Positions 9,723-19,478 of a DNA stretch of 64,000 bases are shown one piece after another. The notes under the pieces are model-generated. The model did not search any database, had not been told where the DNA came from, and worked only from the letters and a program-made list of their open reading frames with translations. The DNA is from Emiliania huxleyi CCMP1516 (Eukaryota; Haptophyta; Isochrysidales; Noelaerhabdaceae): NCBI RefSeq assembly GCF_000372725.1, contig NW_005201286.1:181012-245011 (forward strand), read 5' to 3'. The number at the start of each line of letters is the position of its first letter. The first letter of the stretch is position 1. The translations under genes were made by a program, and so were the position numbers.

Positions 9723-11336
9723 CTACTCCGTCTCGCGCGTGATCGCGAAGCGCAGCACGCACGCGACAAAGTCGAGCGCCGCGATGCCGTTCGTGTTTCC
9801 TGCCGAATCGAGATGGTGCTGCTCGTGGATCTCGTAGAGCGAGAGGACGAGGAGCGCCGCCCGCGCGCGGGCCGCCGCGGGGAAGAGCGAATGGCTTGCC
9901 GGCGACCACGGCGCCGCCGCCCGCCGGATCAGCGCCGCCGCCTCGCCCTCGCCGCCCGCGGCGCGCTGCAGCGGCGTCGGCTCGCCCTCGTGCAAGCTTG
10001 CGCCGCTGCGCAGCAGGGAGAGAGCGCGGGCGGCGGTGAGGGTCTCAAGGTGCGCGAGCGGCGTCCAGCCGCGGCTGGCGACCAGCCAGGCGGCGAGGTC
10101 GGCGTGGCCGCGGTTGTTTGCCATTTCCTCGGGCGTGCCGCGGGGCGTAGCGGCGCGGGAGGCGCCGTAGGAGGAGAGGAGCTTGGCGACCTCGAGGCGG
10201 CCGTTGTGGCACGCGGCGAGCAGCGGCGTGACGCCGTTGTTGCGGGCTTGGTTGACGGAAGCGCCGGTCTCGAGGAGCAGCCGAACGATGTCGAGGTGGC
10301 CCTTCTGGCACGCGATGTACAGCGGCGTGGCGCCGGTGTCCTTGGCCTGGTCGACCGCCGCGCTGGCCTCGAGGAGCAGCTGGGCGCACTCGAGCTGGCC
10401 GTTCTGGCACGCCATGATCAGTGGCGTGACGCCGTTGCCGCTGGCTTGGTCGACCACTGCGCCAGCCTCGAGAAGCAGCCGGGCGATCTCGACGTGGCCC
10501 TTCTGGCACGCCATGTACAGGGGCGTGGCGCCGTCGTTGCGGGCTTGGTTGACCGCCGCGCTGGCCTCGAGGAGCAGCCGGACGATTTCGACGTGGCCCT
10601 TTAGGCACGCGATGAACAGCGGCGTGGCGCCGCCGTCCGTGGCCTGGTTGACTGCCGCACCAGCCCCGAGGAGCAGCCGGGCGCACTCGACGCGGCCTTG
10701 GTGGCACGCAGCGAAGAGCGGCGTGAAGCCGCCGTCCATGGCCTGGCCGACTGCTGCGCCAGCGTCGCGCAGCAGCCTCGCGATCTCGACGTGGCCCTGC
10801 TGGCACGCAGCGAAGAGCGGCGTGGCGCCGTTCTCCTTGGCTTGGTCGACCGCCGCGCCAGCGTCGCGCAGCAGCCGGGCGATGTCGACGTGGCCGTTCT
10901 CACACGCGATGGACAGCGGCGTGGTACCATCCTCTGTGGCTTGGTTGACCACCGCGCCCGCCTCGAGAAGCAGCCGGGCGACCTCGACGTGGCCCTCCTG
11001 GCACGCCATGTACAGCGGCGTGAAGCCGTCCGCATCGGCTTGGTTGACCGCCGCGCCGGCCTCGAGGAGCAGCCGGGCGCACTCGAGGCATTCCTTCTCG
11101 CACGCAAGGAGGAGAGCGGAGGCGCCTTCGCCGTCAGCCGCCCCAACGCTCGCGCCGGCCTCGAGCAGCAGCCGCACCGCCTCGGCTCGCCCGTGCCGAG
11201 CGGCCCAGGTAAGAAGCGTGTCTTGCGTGTCGGTCTCGAGCCGCGCGTTGAGCGTGCCGCGCGTCCGCCGCCCGGAGAGGAAGGCTCGCAGCGCGGCCAG
11301 GTCGCCCACCGCCAGGTCGGGCAGCAGAGTCGTCAC
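9723..11336 (-). CDS. Ankyrin-repeat protein, about 12 near-identical repeats
   Basis: A 537-residue intronless frame. After a short cap (LPDLAVGDLAALRAFLSG), residues about 38-400 are consecutive 33-residue ankyrin repeats of the form DGATPLFIACQKGHVEIARLLLEAGAAVNQA. They are unusually uniform at protein and DNA level, which indicates recent internal expansion. The C-terminal part (GWTPLAHLE...LLRSGASLHEGEPTPLQRA, then a hydrophobic helix ending DFVACVLRFAITRE) is not ankyrin; it resembles a C-terminal cap I associate with ankyrin proteins of microalgae. No catalytic domain is seen, so a protein-binding scaffold is the safest call. The Met start MTTLLPDLAVGD agrees with the usual N-terminal cap. 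Confidence 0.85.
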   Translation of the reverse strand: MTTLLPDLAVGDLAALRAFLSGRRTRGTLNARLETDTQDTLLTWAARHGRAEAVRLLLEAGASVGAADGEGASALLLACEKECLECARLLLEAGAAVNQADADGFTPLYMACQEGHVEVARLLLEAGAVVNQATEDGTTPLSIACENGHVDIARLLRDAGAAVDQAKENGATPLFAACQQGHVEIARLLRDAGAAVGQAMDGGFTPLFAACHQGRVECARLLLGAGAAVNQATDGGATPLFIACLKGHVEIVRLLLEASAAVNQARNDGATPLYMACQKGHVEIARLLLEAGAVVDQASGNGVTPLIMACQNGQLECAQLLLEASAAVDQAKDTGATPLYIACQKGHLDIVRLLLETGASVNQARNNGVTPLLAACHNGRLEVAKLLSSYGASRAATPRGTPEEMANNRGHADLAAWLVASRGWTPLAHLETLTAARALSLLRSGASLHEGEPTPLQRAAGGEGEAAALIRRAAAPWSPASHSLFPAAARARAALLVLSLYEIHEQHHLDSAGNTNGIAALDFVACVLRFAITRETE

Positions 11337-11498
11337 TGCGCCAGAAAGAAGAAAAACAGGGTGGCCGGCGCGAGCGCAGCGTTCCTGGAAGCCGCGAGTG
11401 AGCAGCGCAAAGAGGGAAAAGCTCGACCGCTGTTTGCTGTGAGAGACTCGTCAAGATGCCAGAAAGCGCGAAGAGAGGGAGGCGCGAGAGGCTCAACA

Positions 11499-12055
11499 CT
11501 AGGCTGCCGACTCCCATTCGCCGTCGCACTCCGTGGGAGACATGCGGTGCCCGCGGGCGAAGGCGACGTACTGCGTGCAGCCGACCTCATCGGGCGTTAC
11601 CCACCACCCACGCCAAAACGGCCCGTCTCGCGGTCGTCCCAGTAGTACAGGAACAGGTAGAAGGGCGTCTCAGCCTGGCCTCCCTCCGCCATGATCAGCG
11701 CGTCAAGGCTGCGGGGCGATATGACCAGAATCGCCGAACATTGCGCGCGCTGCTGGTTGAGCGTCTCGCTCAGCCGATCGAACAGCGCCGGATCCCGCGT
11801 CCTCGCGTCCGCTCGTGCGATACACTGCGAGAGCTGCCTCGATGTCGCCCAGCTCGGTCAAAGGGCTCGCTCGAGCGACCACGTCAGACACGCAAAAGCT
11901 GTCGAATCCATTCCACCCTTGGGTTGGTTTCTTACGACGGCGTTCGGGCTGCCGACCTCTTTGGCGAAGTGGTAGATGATTCTCTTGGTTGGCCGCGCGA
12001 TGCCGCCCTGCGCCCTGGCTTTCGAGACAAATGTTGACGATTCCGTTCTTGACAA
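11499..12055 (-). pseudogene. Frameshifted relic of an unidentified protein gene
   Basis: Protein-like segments occur in order on the minus strand but in different frames: RIIYHFAKEVGSPNAVVRN, then DSFCVSDVVARASPLTEL, then DPALFDRLSETLNQQRAQCS through FYLFLYYWDDRETG, then FWRGWWVTPDEVGC to a stop at 11499. The frame changes are tight (within a few codons), leaving no room for introns, and one frame has an internal TGA. The YYWDDR..GWWVTPDEVG motif resembles a small Trp-rich module I cannot name. Upstream (to about 12150) more fragments appear, such as HKGQYSNYDAL. I call it a decayed gene; poor local sequence quality would give the same picture. Confidence 0.4.
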
Positions 12056-12221
12056 TGGAGCGCGTCGTAGTTCGAGTACTGTCCCTTGTGCTCACACACA
12101 CAGTGTGCACCAAAGATGAAACCCTGCACAAAGATCGCATGGCGGTGGACTTTTCGCTTTTGCTCCTTTCACCCATCTCCTAGAGGTGTCCGTTGTATTT
12201 ATTCATCTCTCACACGCTCTT

Positions 12222-12238
12222 CACTCTCTCTCCCCCCC

Positions 12239-12312
<74 letters not shown>
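12222..12312. repeat. Poly-C and (CT)n microsatellite
   Basis: A C-run of about 19 followed by an almost pure CT tract with one CACT interruption. Confidence 0.95.
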
Positions 12313-12316
<4 letters not shown>

Positions 12317-12924
12317 CGGCTCGCTCCTCGGTCTCATTGAGGCTCCCAGCCAAGTAGAAACGAGTAGGCAGAGGGAAGCTTCGTCAGCAGTGACGCTGAA
12401 ATCTCGCATCGTGACATTGCACCTTCCCAACAGCAAGTGACGTTGCCGTTCGGCGTCGAGAGCCTGTGATGCAACCCGTGTGCTGGCATCCGTCGTGACG
12501 CAGTGACTGATCCGGGAGTGAAATCTGACACACCGTCGCGACAGATTGGTCGTGAGACTATGCAGCGGCGGCGATCGGCCGCCACGGCTGCGTGGTGGCG
12601 TGGCGACGAGCCGTCGCTGCGAGCGGCGTCTCCGGGAGGCCTCTGGACGGCCTCGGCCCGGGTCTGCGAGGCCGTGGGTGTCAGAGGCGGGCGTGAGGGT
12701 CTCTCTGGCGCCTGCGGGTGGTCGGCCGCGCCGCTGTGCTTTTTTTAAGAGCGCGACCACAAGACGGGTGGCGACGTCGACCACGTCGACGCGGTGCCGC
12801 TGGCGATTTAATATTTAAGATCATACTTGATCAGGATCATTTCTGTAGTATGTTCTTCCACTCAGCGACTGTAGCTGAGCTGTTTCTCACAATCGAGAGG
12901 ACGACCTATACCATCCGGAGGGTT
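12313..12924. other. Intergenic, nothing recognised
   Basis: No supported gene. The right-hand end is AT-richer (TTTAATATTTAAGATCATAC near 12808) and leads into the duplicated block at 12925. Confidence 0.5.
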
Positions 12925-13912
12925 AGGGACACTGCGTTGGAGCCGCTTGCGGCTCCCTCGCTGGAAGAACCTGCGGTTCTTTTCTTGAGGCGCCCCGCCG
13001 GATTCGAGTCGGATCGATTCTTATTTCTCCCTAAACGTATTGGTGGCGAGGCGGAGAAACTTAGACTTGCACAGTGAAACTACCAACGAAGACAGCACAC
13101 CCGCGTTGTGTGAAAGAGAGAGACTTCTTCTCGCGACTTCTTCTTGCGACTTGTGAGAGAGAGAGACTTCTTCTCGCGACTTCTTCTTGCGACTTCTTCT
13201 TGCGTTGTGCGACGGCGACTATGAACCTCAAAGGGGGGCGCGCGCGGGGGCGGCGGGTGGGCGGGATGTTTGTGGGCCCGAGAGCAGCGATGTGCCATTT
13301 GTTTGTGTCTTCATCGAACTAGCGCAAAAGAAAAAAACCCGGCGACGACGGCGCTCTGGATGGGGCGTGACCTCCTGCCTCCAACCTCCTTCCTTTTTGA
13401 GCAGGTGTGACGCCGCGCGAGCGACGCTCCGAGATCGCCCGAGATAGCGCGGCGCGGCGGTGGGTGAGGTGGGGCGGGGTGGAGAGGCGTGGCGTGGAGC
13501 TCCGAGATCGCCCGAGATCGCGCGAGATCGCCCGAGATCGCGCGGCGCGGCCCGAGGCGAGGTGGATGGGTTGGGAGCGAGGGGGCGGAAGTGATCAGTG
13601 CGGTAGATCGGTCAGTCGGGGCGCGTGAGCCGGACTTGTGAGCCGGACGGCTTTCATTTCTCTCTGCGTTGTTGAGCCAGGACTCAACATACTCGTTCTG
13701 TTGCCGTCCCAAACTGTCACTCCCCTTTCTCCCGGCCGGGGCGGGGCGCGCGCGGGGGCGGCGGGTGTGCGGCGAGTGTGCGGGATGTCTGTGGGCCCGA
13801 GAGCGATATGCCATGTCCGCCTTGCGTTGTTTCATAACATCGAAGGCTAAGCTCAAAGAAAAACTTGCCGCCCACCCACACAGGTTGAGTGCTCGCAGCA
13901 GTCGGCGTGACA
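12925..13912. repeat. Duplicated 5' block of F-box gene, copy 1, with paired hairpins
   Basis: Starts with two adjacent hairpins: GGAGCCGC-TT-GCGGCTCC (12939-12956) and AAGAACC-TGC-GGTTCTT (12965-12981), then a GATTCGAGTC box (13011-13020). The same order recurs at 16516-16712. Further shared sequence (ACTTGCACAGT, ACACCCGCGTTGTG) runs through the leader to the ATG at 13913. The middle holds CTTCTTCTCGCGACTT and CGCCCGAGATCGCG tandem motifs. The shared unit therefore spans an upstream region plus the first exon of the gene that follows. Confidence 0.65.
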
Positions 13913-14815
13913 ATGCTGCGAGTCTCGCTGCCGCACGGCGCGCAGGCCGGAGATCGCATCGTCGTCGAGACCGCGTCTGGCGCGTGCTCGAGCGTCGTCC
14001 TTGCGCAGGGCGCGCCGCGAGGCGCCACCCTTACCCTCGCGCTCCCGCAGAACGCCGCCGACAACGACAGCGCCGAGCGGGTCCTGCTGCGGACGGGGCA
14101 GCCGCCGGGTGCGGTCGCGCTCGACGCGGAGAGCGTCGCTGTCTGCGCGTCTCTCGTCGACGGCACGCTCTCCACCGGCGCGCCGGAAGAAGACGGAGAG
14201 GGGGCCCGCGCCGCCGCCGCCGCCCCCTTTTCCTCGCCGCTCGAGCCCGCAGCAGCCTCCGCCCTCCTGTCTGGGGTGACGAACGACGAGGACGCAATGA
14301 AGCAATTCCTTGCCCACGTCGACGACGCCGACAAGCGGTCGCAAGTCGCCGACGTCGCCGCCGCCACAGCCACCGCCTCCGCCGTCTCTGCCTCCGCCGC
14401 CGCTGCCACTGCCTCCGCCGCCGCCTCTGCCGCCGCCGCCGCCGCCGCTCCCTCGCCGCTCGAGGCTGCCGCTGAAGAGGGGTCGCCCGGCGTTGGCGGC
14501 GCCGCCTCGCCACCCGCTCAAGCCATGCTCCTCGACCTGCCCACGGAGCTACTCGCGCGCTGCGTCGCGCTGGTCGACAGCCTCGCCGACATCGCCCGCA
14601 TCCGGGCCGTCGCTCACCACTTCTGCGACCTGCTCCCTCCGCTTGGCGAAGGCGGCGCAGCGCAACCTTCGGTTGCCGCGCAGGCCTTGGTGGTGCGCGC
14701 GGATCTGCACGGCTATGACTTTGAGGCGAGGGTCGACGATCGCGCTGAGCGCGCTGAGGCGCGTTCCGTGCCTCTCCTCCGTCATCATCCAAGCCTTATC
14801 CGCCTCCTCTCCTGA
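13913..14815 (+). CDS. F-box-like protein with N-terminal P.GA.AGD domain
   Basis: The ATG at 13913 opens MLRVSLPHGAQAGDRIVVET, a module built on two P-x-GA-x-x-G motifs (the second is LAQGAPRGATLTLALPQNA). A long Ala-rich linker follows. Residues about 205-240 (LLDLPTELLARCVALVDS) form an F-box-like helix set, which would recruit SKP1 to make a ubiquitin-ligase substrate adaptor. The frame stops at 14815; an acceptor CTACAG at 14817-14822 followed by an open frame to 15127 suggests one more exon, but I could not place the donor. A truncated copy of the 5' end lies at 17011. Confidence 0.55.
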   Translation: MLRVSLPHGAQAGDRIVVETASGACSSVVLAQGAPRGATLTLALPQNAADNDSAERVLLRTGQPPGAVALDAESVAVCASLVDGTLSTGAPEEDGEGARAAAAAPFSSPLEPAAASALLSGVTNDEDAMKQFLAHVDDADKRSQVADVAAATATASAVSASAAAATASAAASAAAAAAAPSPLEAAAEEGSPGVGGAASPPAQAMLLDLPTELLARCVALVDSLADIARIRAVAHHFCDLLPPLGEGGAAQPSVAAQALVVRADLHGYDFEARVDDRAERAEARSVPLLRHHPSLIRLLS

Positions 14816-15060
14816 CTACAGGCAATGCTTATCGCCGCAACCTCTGCGCCCTACGACGAGGCGGCGCTCGTGGCCGCCCTTCGGGCCTTTAAGCGCTTCT
14901 TTCTCTATCGATTGTATCGCGCGCATAGAGGCCGACGGAGATGTGTGTGCGAGGCGATCAACCGCGGGCTCGTCGCCACCGCATCGCGCGGACTCACTGA
15001 GCCGGTTGAGCTTGTCAATAGGCGCTATCGCACGCTAGGGCGGCGCTACGCGAGAGGGGC

Positions 15061-15215
15061 ATGGAATATGATGCAGAGGAGGGAGATGACGTTCTCCTCG
15101 CCACGGACAGGCTGGTGCTTCTTTTGAGCAGAGACGAGGAAGAGGATGCAGAGGCAGAGGCAGAGGTTCGCCGTGGGCCACTGCCGCCGCCACTGCCGCC
15201 GCCGCCGCCGCCACT

Positions 15216-15252
<37 letters not shown>

Positions 15253-15669
15253 GGGATCCCTGCGGTGGACAGCAGGTCGCAGTCCAGTGGCAGTGCTTTT
15301 CGAGCGCGGTGCTTGGTGGCGATGCACCGCGAGGCCGAGCTCGATGTCCTCGGCCGAGACGATCGGGCAGTTTGCCACCATCGGGCTGCAGTCAAGATTC
15401 AATCAATTTGTCGAATGGTTCCAGCAGCGCGGATTGCAATTGAGCTCTATGACTATCTGCCAGACTATCTGGGATATAGCGACAGATTGGCCACACGCTA
15501 TTGTCTGTGGGAAGCGCAGAGGGCGATGCGATACAGGGCGCATATCGTCGTGACGGGCGATCCTCACAGCGATCTTATTGACGGGGGGCGATACTACGAC
15601 GACGAGGTCGATGTGAGCCTATGGAGCCGAAAGACTCTTCTGTACCCATTTGACCGATCGTATTATTAG
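15061..15669 (+). CDS. Hypothetical protein with polyproline tract
   Basis: A 202-residue frame starting MEYDAEEGDDVLLATDRLV. Residues about 40-66 are polyproline broken by Leu, encoded by an imperfect CCG repeat (15177-15251). The C-terminal 100 residues look like a real globular sequence (VKIQSICRMVPAARIAIELYD, then LATRYCLWEAQRAMRYRAH), with a hint of an IQ-like motif in the first of these. No family recognised. It may instead be the 3' part of the F-box gene. Confidence 0.4.
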
Positions 15670-16515
15670 TGCTGCTCGCATCCGTTGGCATATGCACTCT
15701 TCGGTCTCGTGTGAGCGCTCCTCTCTCGTCTCACAACCACCCTCTGCGCATGTGTGCGCGTCTGGGTTCCCGGGGATTGTTACAACCACAAGGCGTGAGT
15801 CGTGAACATACATACCTACGGTACGGGTGTGGAGGGTGAGTTGACCAAGGGGTTGTGCGCCGGGCCCTCCTGCTCGGCTCCAGCCGGTAGACAAGTCTTG
15901 TCATCAACAGAGTAGATGGATCTGACCTCGGGGCCGATGTGACCAAGCGCTGGTAGCGTGGTTTAACCTCAAACCCATGGTCTCACAGTGTGCCGGCAGT
16001 CGCCGAGCAGTGTCGCTCACACAAGCCGCAGCACAAGTGACTGAGGGCCAGTGAGGGCGAGCCCATCGCTGTCACAGCTGTGGCATCCGCACAGTAGGCT
16101 GTGTCAACTGTGCAGAGTGTGTGAGCAGCAGAGGAGCTGCTCTCCAGGCTTCTGTCGCAAAGAGCTGCATGCCACCGAAGGCGCTGTCGAGGTTCGCCGA
16201 GCGCGGCGCAGGTTGAGGGAAGCCGCCACCGACGAGCGCGTTGGACTTTTCACTCCGGACAAAAAACGCGGCACAGCGGACGGTGCGGGGCGTGCCGCAA
16301 ACTTAGCGGCGAGGCGCGGGACCGTCTGTGGCGAGGTGGGTCGCGTCCCTCGATTTCCGTCAACCCAGCATCCACACCCTTTAGATACATACATGGCCAT
16401 CTCCAGTGTGGAAAAAAGCGCGCGCATGTACTGCTCGTATTGTCCGTATTCCGCAAGTGGCGACACACCGGCGTGAAATACTCAGAACGCGTACGCCCCT
16501 CTCATGAAGCTGTGA
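15670..16515. other. Intergenic, nothing recognised
   Basis: No supported gene on either strand. Open frames here are short and lack domains. Confidence 0.45.
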
Positions 16516-17364
16516 CACTGCGTTGGAGCCGCTTGCGGCTCCCTCGCTGGAAGAATTTAGACAAAACAACTCTCTCTCACAGCAGACAGGCTCGACACAG
16601 GTGCGAACTGGCGCGTGCTAGTACTATCACCGGCACACCACCGGAGCGCTGGAAGAACCTGCGGCTCTTTTCTTGAGCCGCCCTGCCGGATTCGAGTCGG
16701 ATCGATTTTTTCTCCCTAAATTTCTGCTTGCTCCTCTCCCTCCTCCTCCTCCCTCCGCCGTCGTCCCGCCGGCTCCTCGCCCCTCGCGGCGCTGCCCGCC
16801 CGCGAGAAAGTGCTGTGTGTATCGGTGGCGCGCGGCGGACAACAGTCAGACTTGCACAGTCAGACTACCTACGATGACACCCGCGTTGTGGAACGCTGGT
16901 AGGATGAACCTCTACACAAAAAGAAAAAATCCCACGGACTCAAACACAAAACAATAAAAATCTCTCTCGGACTCACCACAGGTTGAGTGCTCGCGCGAGT
17001 CGGCGTGACAATGCTGCGAGTCTCGCTACCGGTACCGCTCGGCGCGCAGGCCGGAGATCGCATCGTCGTCGAGACCGCGTCGGGCGCGTGCTCGAGCGTC
17101 GTCCTTCCGCAGGGCGCGCCGCGAGGCGCCACCCTCACCCTCGCGCTCCCCCAGAACGCCGCCGACAACGACAGCGCCGAGCGGGTCCTGCTGCGGACGG
17201 GGCAGCCGCCTAGACAGGGCTGTATCCATCAGTGCTCGTCATTTAAATTCGCGTGCGGACTTCGCGGGGAAAAGAATTTATCAACCCTGTGGGCGTGTGT
17301 GAGTATTCTTGATACGAAACCACGACGACACACACCAGTCGACTCGCATCGGTTGCCTCCATGA
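16516..17364 (+). pseudogene. Truncated duplicate of the F-box gene 5' end
   Basis: Repeats the hairpin pair, the GATTCGAGTC box and the leader of 12925-13912, then from ATG 17011 the coding start (MLRVSLPVPLGAQAGDRIVV; two extra codons relative to copy 1). Identity ends abruptly after LLRTGQPP at about 17210, where the copy runs into unrelated sequence with a stop at 17364, so the F-box is absent. Inside the hairpin region a 102-bp insertion is bounded by the 11-bp repeat CGCTGGAAGAA (16545-16555 and 16647-16657). Confidence 0.65.
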
Positions 17365-17838
17365 ACGGCGGAGCTATTCTCGCGTCCAAACCACACCTGG
17401 CTCCAACGTGGACACGCCCATAGCTGGGGACACTACTAGGTCACGCATGGCATCAGAAGTTTTGTCTCTGGGCCCCGAAAGGCATCTCTAGCAGTGTCGT
17501 TACGCATGCCCCCTCCCCTCCTGGGCGCATACGCCTCACGTCTCGCCAGAGCATAAGCCCTTGGCGTGTGGCGAGACGAGTTTTTCGCCATGCAGCGAGC
17601 AGCAAGCCGCCCGCCGCAAACAGCCGGAGGCATCGCCACGGCACTGGCTGCGCCGCGGTCCCGCACCCGTCGGCGAAGCTCCCCCCGCCGAAGACCGCGC
17701 GTAGCGACGCCTTGACGATCGAGATGAGCGCGCTCCAAGCTCGTCCACCTACTGCCCCTGAGAGTTGGTTACGAGTGGGATCAGCTCCCCCCCTTGGGAT
17801 CGAAGCCGCCACACCTCGCACCCAACATCCCAGGCGGG

Positions 17839-17936
<98 letters not shown>

Positions 17937-18854
17937 CTCTTCTCTCTCTTCTCTCTCTCTTCTCTCTCTCTCTGGCGCTGGCTGCCTCACCTCGCCAGTG
18001 CTGTTCAAGCCTGCGAGAGGCGTGTCGGCTCGCCGCCCGCGTCGCCCGCGGCGGGCGCGCGTGGCGTGCCGCTGGTCGGGAGTGCCCAGCAGGCTGTGCA
18101 GGGCAGTCTGCCTCACTCAGAGCGCCGCGGCGCGGGGCCGCCGTCGGCGCTGCGCCGCGAACGCTGCCGCTGTGTGCGTCACCATCGCGTCACCACTGTG
18201 TCCTCGCCGCGTCGTCGACGCCGCTCGCCGCTCGCCCCGCTGCCCTGCCCTGCCCTTCCACGTATTATTAATTGCTTGAGGGACAAGTCCTCACCTAATT
18301 ATTCATCGCCCGAGGTGGCACGTCCTCAACTATTTATTAATTGGTCGAGGCTCTTCACACGCCGGTCCTTCACAGGTACGAGAGGGGTGCGGCATCTCTT
18401 GCGGGTCTCGCCAGGGGCGCCTACCAACCTCGCTTGCGAGGGGCGTGTGGCATGTCTGAACGGACTCGTGAGGGGCGCCTGCCTACCTCGCTTCGTCGAA
18501 GCGGCGCTTTGTACCCACACCCACCCCGCCGCATTCGTCGCCGGCGCGCGACACGTTCCTGTCGGCCGGACTGTCCTCGCCGAGTGCGTGCCGCTGAGGC
18601 GGGACGCACTCAGGGACAGTGCCGGCGGGACGCGGCTCGAGAGGCAGCTCCCGCGGAGGCACGGCTGGCACCCGTGGCGCGGGGCTCGTCTTCGGAAAGA
18701 CCAGGATCGCTCTACTGGCAAACTTCTGGCTGACACGCGCGCCCGGTCGAGCCTTCGGCGGGCGCGCTGCGGTCGCACGCCTACCCAAGTCATAGGCCAC
18801 GGCGTGCGATCTAGATTCAGCACACGCGCCTCTGCTCGCAACCACTCATCCAAT
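17365..18854. other. Intergenic with microsatellite and short tandem repeats
   Basis: Contains a CT/TTCTCT tract at 17842-17974, AT-rich ATTATTAATTG-type repeats at 18263-18352, and two imperfect copies of a 60-bp GAGGGG...CCTACCTCGCTT unit at 18380-18495. No gene recognised. Confidence 0.55.
17842..17974. repeat. (CT)n microsatellite with TTCTCT variants
   Basis: Near-pure CT for about 80 bp, then CT blocks separated by TTCTC, a graded decay typical of an old microsatellite edge. Confidence 0.95.
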
Positions 18855-19290
18855 GAACTGTCGTCACCCATGAGTGCGAGATAGGGCTGGCGGCTGGCCG
18901 CTAGCCTGTGAGGAGGGCGTCCATAGACACCTCACAAGACCCCACACACGGTATCGTCCGTGCCTTGCGGCCGGCGACGAGATTGCTAGAGGCGGAGCAA
19001 GCCTGCTCTAGTCTCACACGTTCGCCCCTGTCGCCTGTCTGTGTTGTTGTGCTGTTGTTTGTCTCTTGGCACCTTGGAGTGCTGGGGGGGGCGACAGGGG
19101 GGACGTGGCTGGCCTGAGTGATGTGTACGCCCACTCAGGATGTGTGGCAGCCCGCTGGCTGTGTGTCTCGTGAGCTTGTTTGTGTCTGTGTGTCGCTCGT
19201 GCGTGTCGTCATCATCTGTCTTGCGTCCACCCATACCGCGTTGGTGTCCAGTCCGAGCCTGACTGTTCTTCACCTTCCTACATACATACA
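18855..19290 (+). repeat. Interspersed repeat, copy B (inverted relative to 6520-6960)
   Basis: Same unit as copy A in the opposite orientation, starting near CCAATGAACTGTC and running through GTGCGAGATAGGGCT, GGCGTCCATAGACACCTCAC and the CACCCATACCGCGTTGGTGT block. It ends at CTACATACATACATC, a degenerate tetranucleotide tail. RAD51C starts 190 bp further on. Confidence 0.65.
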
Positions 19291-19478
19291 TCTCTCTCTC
19301 TCTCAGGGAGTCGGCCGGCGCGAGCGACGGCCGCCGAGCTTTAGGTCGCCGACATACAGCGAATATTGTGCACCAAACGTGTGCTGAGAAGGGGTACTAG
19401 GTACTTTTCGCTTCCCGCGCTCACCGAACTCGCTCCTCCAACTCGGGCGCTTCCCGCTCGGCCGCGCTCACCTCGACC

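Noticed and set aside
11858-11860. In-frame TGA as a second selenocysteine codon
   Set aside because: Flanking segments change frame on both sides, no selenoprotein family matches, and I saw no SECIS-like fold downstream.
13005-13025. A tRNA gene at the GATTCGAGTC box
   Set aside because: No acceptor stem or D-arm/anticodon arm of proper size could be folded around it; kept only as a possible pol III box.
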